Positions 45,655 to 55,739 are shown, counted from the stretch's first letter. The stretch: 64,000 nt of DNA from Piscinibacter sp. (GCA_019635485.1 JAHBZL010000010.1:60420-124419); one strand, 5' to 3'. Made by a program: numbers and translations. Notes: generated by a model not told the origin, from the sequence alone.

Positions 45655-46974
45655 TCATACCTTGTAGTAGCGCTCGGCCCGCTTCTGCGCGCGTTCGGCG
45701 GCTTCCTTCGGCGTCTTCGAGCCGCTTGCCGCCTCGGCCACCATGTTGACGACGATGAAGTCCGCGCCGGCGCCGGCGGAGGCATAGCCGAGCTTGCCCG
45801 CATACCCGGCCGGCCGCATGTTCTTCACGCAATCGCGGTAGGGCGTGTGCTTCGGGTCCACCGTCCACACCGCGCTCTTCGAGTAGGCGTCCAGCGGGTG
45901 CGCGATGTAGCCCCCGGCGGCCTGCAGCCAGGGGTCGAACTGCTCCTGTTCCATCATGAAGCGCAGGAACTCCTTGGCCGCCTGCGGGTACTTGGTGTAC
46001 TTCATGATCATCTGGTTGAAGAACAGGTGCGACTCGGTCGGCACCCCGACCGGCCCGATCGGGTAGTTGGCGTGGTAGATGTCCTCCTTCATCGCCATGA
46101 TCTTCTCGTCCTTCGAGTTCTTGGCGGCGTAGTAGATCGAGATGCCGTTGTTGGTCAGGCTGACCTGGCCGTCCAGGAAGGCCTTGTTGTTGTTCGGGTC
46201 CAGCCACGAGAGCGTGCCAGGGGCGAAGGTCGCGTACATCTCCTTGGCGTACTCGAGCGCCTTGAGCGTCTCGGGGCTGTCGATCACGACCTTGTTGTTC
46301 TTGTCGACCAGCATGCCGCCGTGCGACCAGATCAGCCAGTTGCACCATAGCCCGTCACCGGTGGCGTTGCCCAGCGCCATGCCGGCGGGTGTGCCCTTCT
46401 CCTTCATGGCCTTGAGCAGCGCCAGGAAAGCGGTGGTGTCCTTCGGGAAGGTGTCGAAGCCCGCCGCCTTCACGTGACTCTGCCGGTACACCAGCATCGC
46501 GCCCGCGGCACCGAGCGCGACGCCGATCCATCGCTTGCCGTCCGGGCGCAGGTAGGCTTCGCAGGCGGGGTACCAGCCGCCGTACTTCTTGCCGAGGTAG
46601 TTGCACAGGTCGGTGACGTCGAGCAGCTTCTCGGGGTACAGGTTGGCGTCGTCGTTGGTCGAGAGGATGATGTCCGGGCCGGCGCCGGTGTTGGCGGCCA
46701 CCGCGGCCTTCGGCCGCACGTCCTCCCAGCCTTCGTTGTCGACCCGCACCTCCACGCCGGTCTTGGCGGTGAACGCGGCGACGTTCTTCATGTACTGGTC
46801 GATGTCGCCCTGCACGAAGCGGCTCCAGCGCAGCACGCGCAACTTGGCGCCCTTCTCGGGCTTGTAGGCCGGCGCGGCCTGGGCGTGCACCGCCGGCGCC
46901 CAGACCGAGGCGGCGCCGAGCGCGGTGGTGGCGGCCGCACCTTCGAGGAAGCGACGGCGATTGAAGTTGTCCAT
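45655..46974 (-). CDS. CUT1-type ABC transporter substrate-binding protein, Tat-exported
   Basis: The 439-residue protein has a twin-arginine signal (NRRRFLEGAAATTALGAASVWAPAVHAQA) and an extracellular solute-binding family 1 fold (VLRWSRFVQGDIDQYMKNVAAF, GPDIILSTNDDANLYPEKLLDV). Tat export suggests it folds before secretion. It precedes the permeases and follows the ATPase gene. Ligand unknown, probably a polyol or sugar acid. Confidence 0.88.
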   Translation of the reverse strand: MDNFNRRRFLEGAAATTALGAASVWAPAVHAQAAPAYKPEKGAKLRVLRWSRFVQGDIDQYMKNVAAFTAKTGVEVRVDNEGWEDVRPKAAVAANTGAGPDIILSTNDDANLYPEKLLDVTDLCNYLGKKYGGWYPACEAYLRPDGKRWIGVALGAAGAMLVYRQSHVKAAGFDTFPKDTTAFLALLKAMKEKGTPAGMALGNATGDGLWCNWLIWSHGGMLVDKNNKVVIDSPETLKALEYAKEMYATFAPGTLSWLDPNNNKAFLDGQVSLTNNGISIYYAAKNSKDEKIMAMKEDIYHANYPIGPVGVPTESHLFFNQMIMKYTKYPQAAKEFLRFMMEQEQFDPWLQAAGGYIAHPLDAYSKSAVWTVDPKHTPYRDCVKNMRPAGYAGKLGYASAGAGADFIVVNMVAEAASGSKTPKEAAERAQKRAERYYKV

Positions 46975-47009
46975 CGGGTGTCTCCTGGTCGTTGTGGGGG
47001 GGAGGGGAT

Positions 47010-48095
<1,086 letters not shown>

Positions 48096-48127
48096 GCGCA
48101 CCCGGGAAACCGTTGTGAGGAGCGCAA

Positions 48128-48141
48128 CTTGTATGATAACC
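48128..48141. promoter_or_regulatory. Putative FadR-type operator overlapping the GntR -10 box
   Basis: TTGTATGATAACC lies between the divergent ATPase and GntR genes. The GT-N6-AC core resembles FadR-subfamily operators. TATGAT within it (48132-48137) is a near-consensus -10 whose +1 is exactly the GntR ATG. A repressor bound here would block both directions. Confidence 0.45.
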
Positions 48142-48143
48142 TG

Positions 48144-48929
48144 ATGACCATGTCAATCGGCCTTGTCCCGAGCAGCGCGTCGGCGGCCGTGCCGGGCGCC
48201 GGCCGGCTCGTCGCTGAACGGCTGTCCGACCGGCTGGCGTCGCTGCTGGCGGCGCAGCTCGAAGGCGGCGCGCTGCGCCCCGGCGACCGGCTTCCGACCG
48301 AGGCGCAGCTCGCCGCGGCGCACGGCGTCTCGCGTACCGTGGTCCGGGAGGCCGTGCACCAGCTCAAGTCGCGCGGGCTGCTGCAGTCGCGCCAGGGTTC
48401 CGGGGTGTTCGTCACGCTGCCGGAGATCAACCGGCCGCTGGCCTTCGACCCGTCCGTGCTCGAGTCCGTCGAGGCGGTCGTGCACGTCGTCGAGGTGCGC
48501 CGCGTGATGGAGGGCGAGATCGCGGCACTCGCCGCGCAACGCGCGACGCGGGCGCAGGTTGCCGGGCTGAAGCGGGCGCTCACGGCGATCGACGCCGCGG
48601 TCGCACAGGGGCGCGACGGGGTCGCCGAGGACCTGGCCTTCCACCGCGCCATCGGCGAGGCCACCGGCAACCCGCAGTTCAGCCGCCTGCTCGGCTTTCT
48701 CGAACAGTACCTGCGCGAGGGCATGCGCATCACGCGCGGCAACGAGGCGCGCCGGCGCGACTTCATGGAACAGGTGCGCCGCGAGCACCGCGCGATCGTC
48801 GACGCGATCGCCGCGCACGATGCCGCCGCGGCGCGCCGTCGCGCCACCGAGCACATCCTGCAGGGCGAGCGCCGGCTGGAGGAGGGCGGCGTGCTGCATC
48901 GCGGCCGCACGCGGAGGCGGGCCGGGTGA
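48144..48929 (+). CDS. GntR-family (FadR subfamily) transcriptional regulator
   Basis: The 261-residue protein has an N-terminal winged helix (LPTEAQLAAAHGVSRTVVREAVHQLKSRGLLQSRQGSGVFV) and an all-helical FCD ligand domain with the metal-site pattern (D...H of LAFHRAIGEATGN and H of EHRAIVDAI). It probably represses its own operon with ltnD, otnI and denD and the divergent CUT1 operon, releasing them on binding a sugar acid. Its stop overlaps the ltnD GTG. Confidence 0.9.
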   Translation: MTMSIGLVPSSASAAVPGAGRLVAERLSDRLASLLAAQLEGGALRPGDRLPTEAQLAAAHGVSRTVVREAVHQLKSRGLLQSRQGSGVFVTLPEINRPLAFDPSVLESVEAVVHVVEVRRVMEGEIAALAAQRATRAQVAGLKRALTAIDAAVAQGRDGVAEDLAFHRAIGEATGNPQFSRLLGFLEQYLREGMRITRGNEARRRDFMEQVRREHRAIVDAIAAHDAAAARRRATEHILQGERRLEEGGVLHRGRTRRRAG

Positions 48930-49831
48930 GCGTTCTCGGCGTGGTCGGCCTCGGTTCGATGGGCTACGGCGCCGCGCTGTCGGCGCGTGCCCGCGGCCTC
49001 ACGGTGTTCGGCCTGGACGCGAGCGCCGCGGCGCGCGAGCGCTTCACGGCCGCCGGCGGCACCTTGGCCGAATCACTCGCGGACTTGGCCGCACGCTGCG
49101 ACGTCGTGCAGGTCCTGGTGGTCAACGCCGCGCAGACCGAAGCGGTGCTGTTCGGCGATGCGCAGGGCCCGGGCCTGGACGCGCTGCTGCCGCGCGGCGC
49201 CGCGGTGATCGCCTCGGCGACGGTCGATCCGGCGCTGCCGCCGCAGTGGGAGGCACGCCTGGCCGAGCGCGGCATCCACCTGATCGACGGCCCGGTGTCG
49301 GGCGGCGCCAAGAAGGCGGCCGCCGGCGAGATGACCGTCATGGCCTCCGGCCGCAGCGCCGCGTTCGAGGCCGCCGAGGAGGCCCTGGCGGCGGTGGCCG
49401 GCAAGGTCTACCGGCTCGGCGACCGGGCCGGCATCGGCTCGACCGTGAAGATGGTCAACCAGCATCTGGCGGGCGTGCACATCGCGGCGGCCTGCGAGGC
49501 GATGGCGCTCGGCCTGCGCGCCGGCGCCGACGCCGACCAGCTGTACGAGGTGATCTGCAACTCCGCCGGCATGAGCTGGATGTTCGCGAACCGCGTGCCG
49601 CACATCCTGGCCGGCGACTACACGCCGCTGTCCAGCGTGAACATCTTCGTCAAGGATCTGGGCATCGTGCTCGACGCGGCGCGCAAGCTGCAGTTCCCGC
49701 TGCCGCTGGCGGCGGCCGCGCACCAGCTCTACCTGGCCACGGCGGCGGCCGGCCACGGCGGCGAGGACGACGCGGCGGTGATCAAGTTCTACGCCGCGCT
49801 GGCCGGCCTCGAGCTGCCGAAGGCGGGCTGA
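48926..49831 (+). CDS. ltnD: L-threonate dehydrogenase, putative
   Basis: LtnD oxidises L-threonate to 2-oxo-tetronate with NAD. The 301-residue HIBADH-family protein has VLGVVGLGSMGYGAAL, VVQVLVVNAAQTEAVLFG, DGPVSGGAKKAA and the catalytic lysine in GSTVKMVNQHLAGVH, a pattern I associate with LtnD. The GTG start overlaps the regulator stop (GTGA). OtnI and DenD follow, supporting a role in tetronate catabolism. Confidence 0.8.
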   Translation: MSVLGVVGLGSMGYGAALSARARGLTVFGLDASAAARERFTAAGGTLAESLADLAARCDVVQVLVVNAAQTEAVLFGDAQGPGLDALLPRGAAVIASATVDPALPPQWEARLAERGIHLIDGPVSGGAKKAAAGEMTVMASGRSAAFEAAEEALAAVAGKVYRLGDRAGIGSTVKMVNQHLAGVHIAAACEAMALGLRAGADADQLYEVICNSAGMSWMFANRVPHILAGDYTPLSSVNIFVKDLGIVLDAARKLQFPLPLAAAAHQLYLATAAAGHGGEDDAAVIKFYAALAGLELPKAG

Positions 49832-49834
49832 ACC

Positions 49835-50620
49835 ATGCCGCGCTTCGCCGCCAATCTGTCGATGCTGTACGGCGAGCACGCCTTCCTCGACCGCTTCGGG
49901 GCCGCGGCGGCGGACGGCTTCGGCGCCGTCGAGTACCTGTTCCCCTACGAGCATCCGGCCGGCGAGCTGGCGGCGCGCCTGGAGGCGCACGGCCTGCGCC
50001 AGGTGCTGTTCAACGCGCCGCCCGGCGACTGGGCCGGCGGCGAGCGCGGGCTGGCCTGCCTGCCCGGGCGCGAGGAGGAGTTCCGGCGCGGCATCGGCCA
50101 GGCGATCGCGTACGCGCAGGCGCTGCGCTGCCCGCGCATCCACGTGATGGCCGGGCTGGTGCCGGCCGGGCAGGACCGGGCTGGCCTGCGTGCGACCTAC
50201 GTGCAGCGGCTCGCCTGGGCGGCAGCGCAGGCGCCGGAGTTGGATTTCCTGATCGAGCCGATCAACACGCGCGACATCCCCGGCTTCTTCCTGAACCGGC
50301 AGGACCATGCGCACGAGATCGTGCTGGAGGTCGGCGCGCCGAACCTGAAGGTGCAGATGGACCTGTACCACTGCCAGATCGTCGAGGGCGACCTGGCCAG
50401 CAAGCTGAAGCAGTACCTGCCGAGCGGCCGGGTCGGCCACCTGCAGATCGCCGGCGTGCCCGAGCGGCACGAGCCGGATGTCGGCGAAGTCAACTACGCC
50501 TACCTGTTCGCACAGATCGATGCACTCGGCTACCCCGGGCACATCGGCGCCGAGTACCGCCCGCGGGCCGGCACCACGGCTGGCCTCGGCTGGTTCCAAC
50601 CCTGGAAGAGGACGACATGA
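49835..50620 (+). CDS. otnI: 2-oxo-tetronate isomerase (hydroxypyruvate isomerase family)
   Basis: OtnI isomerises 2-oxo-tetronate to 3-oxo-tetronate (or acts on its phosphate product). The 261-residue TIM barrel shows [60 protein letters not shown] and HIGAEYRP, all typical of Hyi/OtnI. Adjacency to ltnD and denD favours OtnI over hydroxypyruvate isomerase. Its stop overlaps the denD ATG. Confidence 0.82.
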   Translation: MPRFAANLSMLYGEHAFLDRFGAAAADGFGAVEYLFPYEHPAGELAARLEAHGLRQVLFNAPPGDWAGGERGLACLPGREEEFRRGIGQAIAYAQALRCPRIHVMAGLVPAGQDRAGLRATYVQRLAWAAAQAPELDFLIEPINTRDIPGFFLNRQDHAHEIVLEVGAPNLKVQMDLYHCQIVEGDLASKLKQYLPSGRVGHLQIAGVPERHEPDVGEVNYAYLFAQIDALGYPGHIGAEYRPRAGTTAGLGWFQPWKRTT

Positions 50621-51618
50621 AGTTGCTGATCACCGGCGGGGCCGGGTTCGTCGGCGCCCGCCTGGCGCGCACCCTGCTCGCGCGCGGCACGCTGGCCGGG
50701 CGCCGGCTGGAGAGCGTGGTGCTGGCCGACCAGTTCGCGCCGCCGGCCGACCTGCTGGCCGATGCCCGCGTGCAGGCCCGCACCGGTGCGCTGCTGCAGC
50801 AGGCCGCCGCGCTCGGCGGCGAAGGCTTCGACGGCGTGTTCCACCTCGCCTCGGCCGTCTCCGGCGAATGCGAGGCCGACTTCGAGCTGGGCCTGCGCTC
50901 GAACCTGGACAGCACGCGCGCGCTGCTGGACGCCTTCCGTCTGTCCGGCCAGGTGCCGCGCTTCGTGTTCAGCAGTTCGGTGGCGGTGTTCGGGCCCGAC
51001 CCGGCCGTGCCGCTGCCGGAGATCGTCACCGACACCACGCTGCCGGCGCCGCAGACCTCGTACGGCACGCAGAAGCTGATCTGCGAGCACCTGGTGGCCG
51101 ACTACACGCGCAAGGGCTACCTGGACGGGCGCAGCGCGCGGCTGATGACCGTCACCGTGCGCCCGGGGCGGCCGAACGGCGCCGCCTCGTCGTTCTTCAG
51201 CGGCATCATCCGCGAGCCGCTTGCCGGCGAGGCGTCGGTCTGCCCGGTGTCGGCAGACGTGTCGCACCCGGTCGCGTCGCCTGCGCGCACGGTCGATGGG
51301 CTGATCAAGGTCTTCGAGGCGAGCCGCGAGGCCTTCGGCGGGCGCACCGCGCTGAACCTGCCGGCGCTGAACGTGCGGGTGGGCGACATGCTCGCCGCGC
51401 TCGAGCAGGTGGCCGGCCCGGCGGTGCGTGCGCGCGTGCGCTTCGAGCGCGACGAGCGCATCGCCGGCATCGTCGCCAACTGGCCGAAGGGTGCGACCGG
51501 CCAGCGCGCCGCGGCCCTCGGGCTGCGGCCGGACGAGAGCTTCGCGGACATCGTGCGCCAGTACGTCGACGATTGCGAGCGCGCCGGGAACGCGGCCGCG
51601 CTCGCCGGACTGAAATGA
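50617..51618 (+). CDS. denD: D-erythronate dehydrogenase
   Basis: DenD oxidises D-erythronate to 2-oxo-tetronate. The 333-residue extended SDR has [39 protein letters not shown], the catalytic YGTQK and [21 protein letters not shown], which matches the DenD group well. The ATG overlaps the otnI stop (ATGA). Its own stop overlaps the ATG of a 23-codon bridge ORF. Confidence 0.85.
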   Translation: MKLLITGGAGFVGARLARTLLARGTLAGRRLESVVLADQFAPPADLLADARVQARTGALLQQAAALGGEGFDGVFHLASAVSGECEADFELGLRSNLDSTRALLDAFRLSGQVPRFVFSSSVAVFGPDPAVPLPEIVTDTTLPAPQTSYGTQKLICEHLVADYTRKGYLDGRSARLMTVTVRPGRPNGAASSFFSGIIREPLAGEASVCPVSADVSHPVASPARTVDGLIKVFEASREAFGGRTALNLPALNVRVGDMLAALEQVAGPAVRARVRFERDERIAGIVANWPKGATGQRAAALGLRPDESFADIVRQYVDDCERAGNAAALAGLK

Positions 51619-51686
51619 GGCCACCCGGCGCGGGACGCGTGGCGGGCCGGCGGCGGACGTCGATGGCCAGGCGCCGGCCGCGATGA
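51615..51686 (+). CDS. 23-residue bridge ORF between denD and the SDR gene
   Basis: The ATG overlaps the denD stop (ATGA at 51615-51618). The frame runs 23 Arg/Pro-rich codons and its TGA at 51684-51686 overlaps the ATG of the next gene (ATGA). This is the same geometry as at 9184-9249 and restores coupling across the only long gap in the regulator-ltnD-otnI-denD-SDR chain. Confidence 0.4.
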   Translation: MRPPGAGRVAGRRRTSMARRRPR

Positions 51687-52435
51687 ACAAGCTGGACCTC
51701 GAAGGCCGCGTCGCCGTGATCACCGGCGGCGCGCAGGGCATCGGCCTCGCGACCGCGGAGCGCCTGCTGCAGTCCGGCGCGGCGGTCGTGCTGTGGGACA
51801 TCGACGCGGCGCTGCTGGCCAGCGCGCGCGAGGCGCTGTCGGGCTTCGGCCGCGTCGACACGCATGTCGTCGAGCTGACCGACGAAGGCGCGGTCGAGGC
51901 CGCCACCGGCGCCGTGCTGCGCGGCCACGGGCGCGTCGACGTGCTGGTCAACAACGCCGGCATCACCGGCGGCAACGGCACCACCTGGGAGCTCGCGCCC
52001 GACGTGTGGCGGCGCGTGATCGAGGTGAACCTCGTCGCGCCCTACCTGACCTGCCGCGCCGTGGTGCCGCACATGCTGCAGCGCGGCTACGGGCGCATCG
52101 TCAACATCGCCTCGGTCGCCGCCAAGGAAGGCAACCCGAACGCCTCCCACTACAGCGCCAGCAAGGCCGGGCTGATCGCACTGACCAAGTCGCTCGCCAA
52201 GGAGACGGCGACCCGCGGCGTGCTGGTCAATGCCGTCACGCCGGCGGCGGCGAAGACGGCCATCTTCGACCAGATGTCGGCGCAGCACATCGCCTTCATG
52301 CTGTCGAAGATCCCGATGGGCCGCTTCGTGCAGGTGCAGGAGATCGCCGCGATGGTGGCCTGGCTCGCCTCGGAGGACTGCTCGTTCTCCACCGGCGCGG
52401 TGTTCGACATCTCCGGCGGTCGCGCGACGTACTGA
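51683..52435 (+). CDS. SDR family oxidoreductase
   Basis: This classical 250-residue SDR has LEGRVAVITGGAQGIGLATAERL, LVNNAGITGGNGTTW, SVAAKEGNPNASHYSASKAG and a C-terminal FDISGGRATY. NPNASHYSASKAG and the MSKIPMGRF-like segment recall sugar or keto-deoxy-acid dehydrogenases such as 2-keto-3-deoxy-L-fuconate dehydrogenase, but the substrate is not assigned. It is the last gene of the GntR-led chain. Confidence 0.8.
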   Translation: MNKLDLEGRVAVITGGAQGIGLATAERLLQSGAAVVLWDIDAALLASAREALSGFGRVDTHVVELTDEGAVEAATGAVLRGHGRVDVLVNNAGITGGNGTTWELAPDVWRRVIEVNLVAPYLTCRAVVPHMLQRGYGRIVNIASVAAKEGNPNASHYSASKAGLIALTKSLAKETATRGVLVNAVTPAAAKTAIFDQMSAQHIAFMLSKIPMGRFVQVQEIAAMVAWLASEDCSFSTGAVFDISGGRATY

Positions 52436-52470
52436 GTCAATCGGCGCGCGGTCGCCCTCCTCGCGGGGCG

Positions 52471-52962
52471 TCAGTCGCCCGCGGCCGGCTCGCGCAGCGC
52501 GTCGTAGCGCCGGGCCAGTTCCTGGCGCAGCTGGCGCCGCACCTCGGCGGCCGCGTGGCGGCGCTTCTCGTCCGGCGTGAACGGCCGCAGCGGCGGCACC
52601 GGCACCGGCTTGCCGGCGTCGTCGACGGCGACCATCGTGAAGAAGCAGCTGTTGACGTGCCGCACGACCTGGGTGCGGATCGCCTCCGCGATCACCTTGA
52701 TGCCGATCTCCATCGACGAGGTGCCGGTGTGGTTCACGCTGGCCAGGAAGGTGACCAGTTCGCCGACGTGGATCGGTTGGCGGAACATCACCTGGTCGAC
52801 GCTCAGCGTCACGACGTAGCGGCCGGCGTAGCGGCTCGCGCAGGCGTAGGCCGCCTGGTCCAGCAGCTTCAGGATCGTGCCGCCGTGCACGTTGCCGGCG
52901 AAGTTGGCCGTGTCCGGGGTCATCAGCACGGTCATCGTCAACTGGTGCGCGGGCAGGTCCAT
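52471..52962 (-). CDS. Acyl-CoA thioesterase (hotdog fold, YciA/BFIT type)
   Basis: The 163-residue protein has the thioesterase signature TANFAGNVHGGTILKLLDQAAY and VDQVMFRQPIHVGELVTFLASVNHTGTSSMEIGI. GAGGAG precedes the ATG at 52962. It hydrolyses acyl-CoA; chain length is not predictable. It is convergent with the catabolic island and divergent from the HAD gene. Confidence 0.87.
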   Translation of the reverse strand: MDLPAHQLTMTVLMTPDTANFAGNVHGGTILKLLDQAAYACASRYAGRYVVTLSVDQVMFRQPIHVGELVTFLASVNHTGTSSMEIGIKVIAEAIRTQVVRHVNSCFFTMVAVDDAGKPVPVPPLRPFTPDEKRRHAAAEVRRQLRQELARRYDALREPAAGD

Positions 52963-53003
52963 GGCGTCTCCTCGGGTCGCGGCCCGATTGTGATCGCGCG
53001 TGC

Positions 53004-53009
53004 GAGACT
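53004..53009 (+). promoter_or_regulatory. Weak -10-like hexamer at leaderless spacing
   Basis: GAGACT ends seven bases before the ATG at 53016, the same spacing seen at 8486, 18051 and 48144. As a -10 it is weak and is reported for its position. Confidence 0.25.
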
Positions 53010-53015
53010 CCGGGC

Positions 53016-53831
53016 ATGCCGCCGCGACCCCTGGCCGAGTGCCCGCCCGCGCAGCTCGGCCGCATCGACGGCGTGCTGACCGACATCGACGACACGCTGA
53101 CCCGCGACGGCGCCGCCGAGCCGGCGGCGCTGGACGCACTGGCGCGCCTCGCCGCCGCCGGGCTGCCGGTGATCGCGGTGACCGGCCGGCCGATGGGCTG
53201 GAGCGTGCCGTTCGCGCAGGCCTGGCCGGTGCGGGCGATCGTGGCCGAGAACGGCGCGGTGGCGCTGTTCCGCGACGCGGCCGGCACGCTGCGCACCGAG
53301 TACCTGCAGGACGAGCCGACCCGCACGCACAACACGCGGCGGCTGGCCGTCGCGGCGCAGCGGGTGCTGCGGGAGGTGCCCGGCGCGACGCTGGCGCGCG
53401 ACAGCGCGGGCCGCGTGACCGACATCGCGATCGACCATGCCGAGTTCGCGCGGCTCGATGCCGCCCGCATCGCCCGGGTGGTCGACGTGATGCGGGCCGA
53501 AGGCATGCACGCGACGGTCAGCTCGATCCACGTGAACGGTTGGTTCGGCACGCACGACAAGCTGGCCGGTGCCCGCTGGATCGTGCGGCGGCTGCTCGGG
53601 CGCGACGTGGATGCCGAGCGCGCGCGCTGGGCCTACGTCGGCGACTCGACCAACGACCAGGTGATGTTCGGCCACTTCCCGCTCGCGGTCGGGGTGGCCA
53701 ATCTGCGCGACTTCGCGGCGCAGCTGCGTGTCTGGCCGGCCTGGATCACCGCCGGCGAGCGCGGTGCCGGCTTTGCCGAGTTCGCGGCCGCGCTGCTCGA
53801 GGCGCGCCTCAGCGCTGCAGGAAGGTCCTGA
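53016..53831 (+). CDS. HAD superfamily (IIB) phosphatase
   Basis: The 271-residue protein has HAD motif I DIDDTLTRDG, motif II VTGRP, the motif III lysine in THDKLAGARW and motif IV GDSTNDQVMF. The cap resembles the sugar-phosphatase (IIB) class, related to mannosyl-phosphoglycerate or trehalose phosphatases. Substrate unknown. Its 3' end overlaps the convergent glycosylase gene by 23 bases. Confidence 0.82.
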   Translation: MPPRPLAECPPAQLGRIDGVLTDIDDTLTRDGAAEPAALDALARLAAAGLPVIAVTGRPMGWSVPFAQAWPVRAIVAENGAVALFRDAAGTLRTEYLQDEPTRTHNTRRLAVAAQRVLREVPGATLARDSAGRVTDIAIDHAEFARLDAARIARVVDVMRAEGMHATVSSIHVNGWFGTHDKLAGARWIVRRLLGRDVDAERARWAYVGDSTNDQVMFGHFPLAVGVANLRDFAAQLRVWPAWITAGERGAGFAEFAAALLEARLSAAGRS

Positions 53832-54882
53832 GGCGCTCCAGCTCTTCTTCCAGCGCGCGCCGGTACGCGGCATCGCGCGGCGCACGACCGGCGGTGTAGC
53901 CGAAGCGCGCGTCCAGGCCACGTGGCGTGGCCGACACGTTGGCCCAGCCGATCACCTGCTCGCGCCACAGCAGCGGCAGCGCGTAGTAGCCGAGCTGGCG
54001 CTTCGGTGCCGGCACGTAGGCCTCGAAGCGGTAGGGCCAGCCCCAGAACAGCTCGAAGCGGCGCCGGTCCCAGACCACGGGATCGAAGGGCGCGAGCAGG
54101 CGCACCACGTCGCCGGCCTCGCGGCGCACGAAGCGCTCGCCGTCCGGCCAGTACCAGACCACGCCGTCCAGCGTCGTCGACGCCAGGCGCCGCCTGGCGC
54201 GCGCCAGCGCGGCGCCGCGCTCGGTGCGCCACTGCGGCACCCCGACGCACACGCCGCTGAGCAGCCAGCCGAGTGTCGCGGCCGGCAGCGGTGCGTACTT
54301 GCGCACGGCCAGGTCGACCAGCGCGTCGAAGGCCGCGTCGCGCTCCGGCGGGGCCGGGGTCGGCTCGCGCGCCTCGTACAGGCGGATACCGCCTTCGCGG
54401 CGCGCCACGCGCAGCAGGCCGCGGTAGTGCATGCCGTCCAGCAGCTGCGTGCTGGCATTGGACGAACCGCCGAACCAGTTGACCGTCTTGCCGTGCGCGA
54501 ACTCGGCGTCGACCTCGCGCGGGTGCACCACGCCGCGTGCGCGCACGAACTCGAGCACCGCATGCGCCTGGGTCCAGCGCGCCTTGGGCCACGCCGCGCG
54601 TGGCGTGCGCGGGTGCATGAGCGCGTGCAGCGGGCGCGGCAGGAAGCCGTAGTTGACGAAGAAGTCCTCCTCGATCGCCAGGCGCGGGTAGCGGCGCTCC
54701 AGGTCGCCGGCGCGGTAGTCGCGCACGCGGTGGCGCAGCGTCAGGTCCTGGGCGCGCGCCGGCGCGCGGATCGGGTCGGCCTGCACGAAGCCGAGCCGGG
54801 CGATCGCCCGCGGCAGCGTGGTCGGCGCGAACAGGCTGCGGCCGATGGCGTGGCGGCGCAGCGCCTCGAGGGTGGACCGCAC
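53809..54882 (-). CDS. Winged-helix DNA glycosylase, AlkX/YcaQ-like
   Basis: The 357-residue HTH_42-family protein begins LRRHAIGRSLFAPTTLPRAIARLGFVQADPIRAPARAQDLTLRHRV. The Q-A-D within FVQADPI matches the QxD catalytic motif of E. coli AlkX (YcaQ), which unhooks interstrand crosslinks, rather than the QxQ of AlkZ. Further segments EEDFFVNYGFLPR and LFWGWPYRFEAYVP fit the family. Confidence 0.82.
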   Translation of the reverse strand: MRSTLEALRRHAIGRSLFAPTTLPRAIARLGFVQADPIRAPARAQDLTLRHRVRDYRAGDLERRYPRLAIEEDFFVNYGFLPRPLHALMHPRTPRAAWPKARWTQAHAVLEFVRARGVVHPREVDAEFAHGKTVNWFGGSSNASTQLLDGMHYRGLLRVARREGGIRLYEAREPTPAPPERDAAFDALVDLAVRKYAPLPAATLGWLLSGVCVGVPQWRTERGAALARARRRLASTTLDGVVWYWPDGERFVRREAGDVVRLLAPFDPVVWDRRRFELFWGWPYRFEAYVPAPKRQLGYYALPLLWREQVIGWANVSATPRGLDARFGYTAGRAPRDAAYRRALEEELERLRTFLQR

Positions 54883-54884
54883 GG

Positions 54885-55739
54885 TCAGCGCAGCGCGGCC
54901 AGTGCGTCGCGGGCGATCCCGACCAGCGGATCCAGCGCGCTCAGCGTTTCGGCGTCCAGCGGCCTCGGCGTGGAGTTGGGCGCGCTGATCGGGCGGCCCG
55001 GATCGGGGCGGAAGCTGTCCATCGCCGCGCGCACCGCCGCCACGTCGTCGGCCGGCAGGCCGGGCCGCGCCACGTACACCGGGCCCGGGATGCCGCCGAT
55101 CGTCGCCAGCACGCGATGCTGGCGCGGCGTGCTCGCCGGTAGGTCGCCGAGCTGCGTGCGCCCGGCGACCACCATCGCCACCTCGTCGCGGTCCAGCGCG
55201 TACAGCGCGCTGTTGATCGAGGGCTGGGCCAGCACCGTGACGTGGCCCGTCAGCCCCTGCTCGGCCAGCCAGCGGCGGCCGATCGTCGCCGTCAGCGACA
55301 GCGGGTCCAGCATGCCGGCCTGCCGCCCGCGCAGGTCGGCCGGTTCGCGCACGGGGCCGCCGTCCTTGACCACCACCAGCACGTCCAGCGCCTGCACCGT
55401 GCCGGCCACCTGCACGAACCCCCAGTCGAGCATCGCCAGCCGCGCCAGATGGGCCGGCAGCTGCACGATGTCGTGGTCGCCGCGACGCGTCTCCTCGATC
55501 AGGGTGCGGAAGTCCTTCGCGGTCACCATCTCGATCGGCCGCGCGAGGACCTGCTCCAGGTGTTCGCGCAGCCGCCGGTGAACCGCGAGCAGCACGGTCG
55601 GCGACAGGAACGGCGCCAGCGCGATGCGCAGCGGTGCGGCCGCCTGCGCCGGGCGGCCTGCGAGGAAGCTCAGCGCGGGCCCGCCCGCCAGCGCGGTCAC
55701 GGCGGCGAGCAGGGAGCGGCGGCGGTACGGGCGGTGCAT
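54885..55739 (-). CDS. PhnD-type periplasmic binding protein
   Basis: The 284-residue protein has a twin-arginine-like signal (YRRRSLLAAVTALAGGPALS...AQA) and the type II periplasmic fold of phosphate/phosphite/phosphonate binding proteins (RIALAPFLSPTVL, DHDIVQLPAHLARLAML, SLTATIGRRWLAEQGL). No permease or ATPase gene is nearby. It starts six bases after the hybrid kinase stop, so it more likely presents a ligand to the kinase than feeds a transporter. Confidence 0.8.
   Translation of the reverse strand: MHRPYRRRSLLAAVTALAGGPALSFLAGRPAQAAAPLRIALAPFLSPTVLLAVHRRLREHLEQVLARPIEMVTAKDFRTLIEETRRGDHDIVQLPAHLARLAMLDWGFVQVAGTVQALDVLVVVKDGGPVREPADLRGRQAGMLDPLSLTATIGRRWLAEQGLTGHVTVLAQPSINSALYALDRDEVAMVVAGRTQLGDLPASTPRQHRVLATIGGIPGPVYVARPGLPADDVAAVRAAMDSFRPDPGRPISAPNSTPRPLDAETLSALDPLVGIARDALAALR

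Noticed and set aside
48926-49831. Assigning the gene as 3-hydroxyisobutyrate dehydrogenase
   Set aside because: The VVQVLVVNAAQTEAVLFG pattern and the otnI-denD neighbours fit L-threonate dehydrogenase better.
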